Source: Anaerolineae bacterium (GTDB lineage: Bacteria > Chloroflexota > Anaerolineae > Aggregatilineales > Phototrophicaceae). From it: a stretch of 64,000 nucleotides of DNA. Numbering within the stretch: the stretch's first letter is position 1; each line of letters opens with the position of its first letter. The stretch is from contig JAUZRW010000042.1 in NCBI GenBank assembly GCA_030950085.1, positions 1-64,000 on the forward strand, given 5' to 3'. A program made the position numbers and the translations under genes. The notes beneath the pieces were generated by a model that saw only the letters and a program-made list of their open reading frames with translations, did no database searches and had not been told where the DNA came from. Below are positions 60,578 to 64,000 of this stretch, piece after piece.

Positions 60578-61333
60578 ATGACAACTCTATTGGTAACAAA
60601 TGATGATGGTGTAAAGGCTGTCGGATTACTGGCATTGGCGCAGGCGATGGAACAATTTGGCACGGTTCAAGTCGCTGCCCCAGCGCGTAACCAGAGTGCG
60701 AGTGGGCATAAAAAAACACTCTTTAGTAACATTACTGTTTCCGATACTGAATTAGCAAATGGACAGCCAGCAACCTCTATTGATGGTTCTCCAGCAGATT
60801 GTATTGCCTTGTGTGCGATGGGCTTACGTCCATGGCCGCCGCGTTTAGTCGTATCGGGTATCAATCGGGGCTCAAATATGGGGCAAGATATTACCTACAG
60901 TGGGACAGTGACAGCCGCTTTAGAAGCGGTCATTCATGGTGTGCCTGCCCTAGCAATATCTTTATCTGACTCCAATGCAAGTGAAGTTGCCGATTATGCT
61001 GAAGCAGCCCGTGTTGCAGCTATTGTTGTGCGCTATATGCTAAATCAGGATATGCCGCCACTCACTATCCTCAATTTGAATATCCCGAAAGGTAAAATCA
61101 AAGGCATTCGCCTGACACGACAAGGTGTTCGTATCTATCGTGATGAAATTGAAATGGACGAAGACCGTCGAACAGTGCGGATTGTTGGCGAACCCCCGAC
61201 AGGTGTGGTGGATGAACTCGGTACAGATATTTGGGCAGTTCATAATGGTTATGCCAGCTTGACTCCCATTCATCTGGATATGACAGCGCATCGCTTTTTG
61301 GCAGATTTAGGCGCATGGGATATCGAGGTTTAA
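60578..61333 (+). CDS. surE: 5'/3'-nucleotidase SurE
   Basis: A 251-residue SurE, a survival protein that dephosphorylates nucleoside monophosphates and short polyphosphate. The metal site TNDDGV (Asp pair at residues 8-9), Ser/Asn region APARNQSASGH, DGSPADCI and GINRGSNMGQDITYSGTVTA A are all intact. GAAAG precedes the ATG. The next gene starts 28 bases later and is probably co-transcribed. Confidence 0.93.
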   Translation: MTTLLVTNDDGVKAVGLLALAQAMEQFGTVQVAAPARNQSASGHKKTLFSNITVSDTELANGQPATSIDGSPADCIALCAMGLRPWPPRLVVSGINRGSNMGQDITYSGTVTAALEAVIHGVPALAISLSDSNASEVADYAEAARVAAIVVRYMLNQDMPPLTILNLNIPKGKIKGIRLTRQGVRIYRDEIEMDEDRRTVRIVGEPPTGVVDELGTDIWAVHNGYASLTPIHLDMTAHRFLADLGAWDIEV

Positions 61334-61361
61334 GCGAATTTTAGAAGAAAGGTTCATAAAT

Positions 61362-62048
61362 ATGGATAAACGAACAGGTGATGATTCATCGCGCCTGATT
61401 GATTTAAGTCACACAATTGAAGTGGGTCTGATTACCTACAAAGGTTTACCAGCTCCGATTGTCTGTGATTATCTGAGCCGCGAAGACTCGCGTAAAGTGT
61501 ATGCAGCAGGCACAGAATTTCAGATTGCCAAGATAGAAATGGTCGCTAATACTGGAACGTACATCGACTGCCCCTTTCATCGCTATCCTGATGGCAAAGA
61601 TGTTTCCGACTATCCACTTGAGCGTTTTGTCGATATTGATGCCATCACTATTCGGGCGGATTATCGCAATGGATTAGCTGTAGATAAATCATTTTTTGAG
61701 GCAAAAGAATTGCATGGTCGGGCTGTACTTGTTCATACAGGTTGGGGAGATGCGTATTGGAATACAGCGCAGTATCACGAAAATCATCCCTTCCTCACAG
61801 AAGATGCTGCTGAATACCTCAAAGCAGTCGGCGTGAAGTTAGTCGGCATTGATTCACTCAATATTGACGATACGCGCACGAATACCCGCCCCGTTCATTC
61901 CATATTACTAGGGGCGGAGATTCTTATCGTGGAGCATCTGTGTCGTTTAGATGCTGTACCAGATGACGACTATACATTCAGTGCTGTGCCGCCCAAATTC
62001 AAAGGCGTTGGCACATTTCCCGTTCGTGCCTATGCCAACATCAAATGA
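61362..62048 (+). CDS. Cyclase-family metal-dependent hydrolase (kynurenine formamidase-like)
   Basis: A 228-residue cyclase-family protein, the fold of bacterial kynurenine formamidase. The metal signature usually HxGTHxDxPxH reads NTGTYIDCPFH here: the first and second His are replaced by Asn and Tyr, while Asp and the last His are kept. GRAVLVHTGWGDAYW and IVEHLCRLDAVP are otherwise typical. It may use a different metal coordination or substrate. AAAGG lies before the ATG; downstream of surE by 28 bases. Confidence 0.85.
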   Translation: MDKRTGDDSSRLIDLSHTIEVGLITYKGLPAPIVCDYLSREDSRKVYAAGTEFQIAKIEMVANTGTYIDCPFHRYPDGKDVSDYPLERFVDIDAITIRADYRNGLAVDKSFFEAKELHGRAVLVHTGWGDAYWNTAQYHENHPFLTEDAAEYLKAVGVKLVGIDSLNIDDTRTNTRPVHSILLGAEILIVEHLCRLDAVPDDDYTFSAVPPKFKGVGTFPVRAYANIK

Positions 62049-62063
62049 TGAGTCCTTGAGAAC

Positions 62064-63725
<1,662 letters not shown>

Positions 63726-63816
63726 TCAGATTGCTTTTATTATCAGAACAAATATAGTTCGTGTTGAGTGTCCTTTATCATGAATCAACCGTGCAATTAT
63801 CAACAATTACCGTTGT

Positions 63817-64000
63817 TTAGATTTCAATCGCTTGCCATTGATAGACAGCACCGTCTTTTTTGACATGCCCGATACCGGGAAATGGTAAGTGATAAAACAT
63901 CGCCAATAGGTTTTCAGTCGCACAGCGTTCTAGCATGTCAGCACGAGTTTTACTTGCCATCGTCCCATCGCTATCAAAGGCAAAGTGCCAATCGGTATGG
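63817..64000 (-). CDS. C-terminal part of an MBL-fold hydrolase
   Basis: The last 60 residues of a protein running out of the right edge: TDWHFAFDSDGTMASKTRAD followed by LERCATENLLAMFYHLPFPG IGHV and a YQWQAIEI end. The HxPFPGxGxV ending and the DSDxxxASxTR segment are characteristic of metallo-beta-lactamase-fold hydrolases. The catalytic HxHxDH motif would lie outside the window. Confidence 0.7.
   Translation of the reverse strand, partial: HTDWHFAFDSDGTMASKTRADMLERCATENLLAMFYHLPFPGIGHVKKDGAVYQWQAIEI

Overview
The window looks like a piece of a Chloroflexota chromosome, most likely Anaerolineae. This is an inference from gene content and style: moderate G+C, many GAF/PAS sensor proteins, kinase-STAND-TPR fusions, DUF11-like exported proteins, DUF2304/DUF1684 proteins, LCP-family protein, SdpR/SdpI pair, ABC-type sugar uptake, and several families of degenerate dispersed intergenic repeats. 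No rRNA, tRNA, CRISPR array or prophage was recognised. Gene order is loose: short operons on alternating strands separated by repeat-bearing gaps.

Layout. 0-8 kb: start of a truncated gene, a DinB-fold protein, endonuclease V, a large GAF/PAS histidine kinase with its Rcp1-type receiver, and a PNPOx-MOSC fusion. 8-16 kb: exported and membrane proteins (ABC-2-like permease, DUF11-like protein with an LPNTG tail, lipoprotein, LCP protein) and an alpha/beta hydrolase. 14.7-16.4 kb: an IscB RNA-guided nuclease gene with a structured omega-RNA (HEARO-type) leader and no TnpA transposase. 16.7-24 kb: two stand-alone receivers with an altered switch-lysine position, a ChbG/YdjC deacetylase, a mercuric-reductase-like flavoprotein, and two overlapping GAF-PAS-nucleotidyl cyclase genes. 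24.6-41 kb: a large uncharacterised protein, an ABC-F ATPase, rhomboid protease, GNATs, methionine aminopeptidase, a catalytically stripped TrpC-like protein, GatC, a receiver/degenerate GGDEF protein, roadblock and FHA proteins, and an SdpR-SdpI pair with a palindromic operator. 41-46 kb: a surface polysaccharide cluster (flippase, three glycosyltransferases and the remnant of a fourth). 46-54 kb: two large STAND/TPR signalling proteins around an exported hydrolase. 54-64 kb: a sugar ABC transporter (binding protein and two permeases, no ATPase), DegT aminotransferase, sugar-phosphate isomerase-like protein, SurE, a cyclase-family hydrolase, a malic enzyme gene interrupted by one in-frame TAA, and the end of an MBL-fold hydrolase.

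The most interesting items are: (1) the two overlapping cyclase genes, where one protein keeps both metal-binding aspartates but lost the transition-state Asn/Arg and the other is the exact mirror image, suggesting an obligate heterodimer with a single composite active site, as in mammalian C1/C2 adenylyl cyclase; (2) the intact orphan iscB with its omega-RNA and a readable guide; (3) a three-copy ~95-bp repeat built around a GC hairpin; (4) the malic enzyme gene with a single in-frame stop. All assignments rest on reading motifs by eye; no database search was possible.
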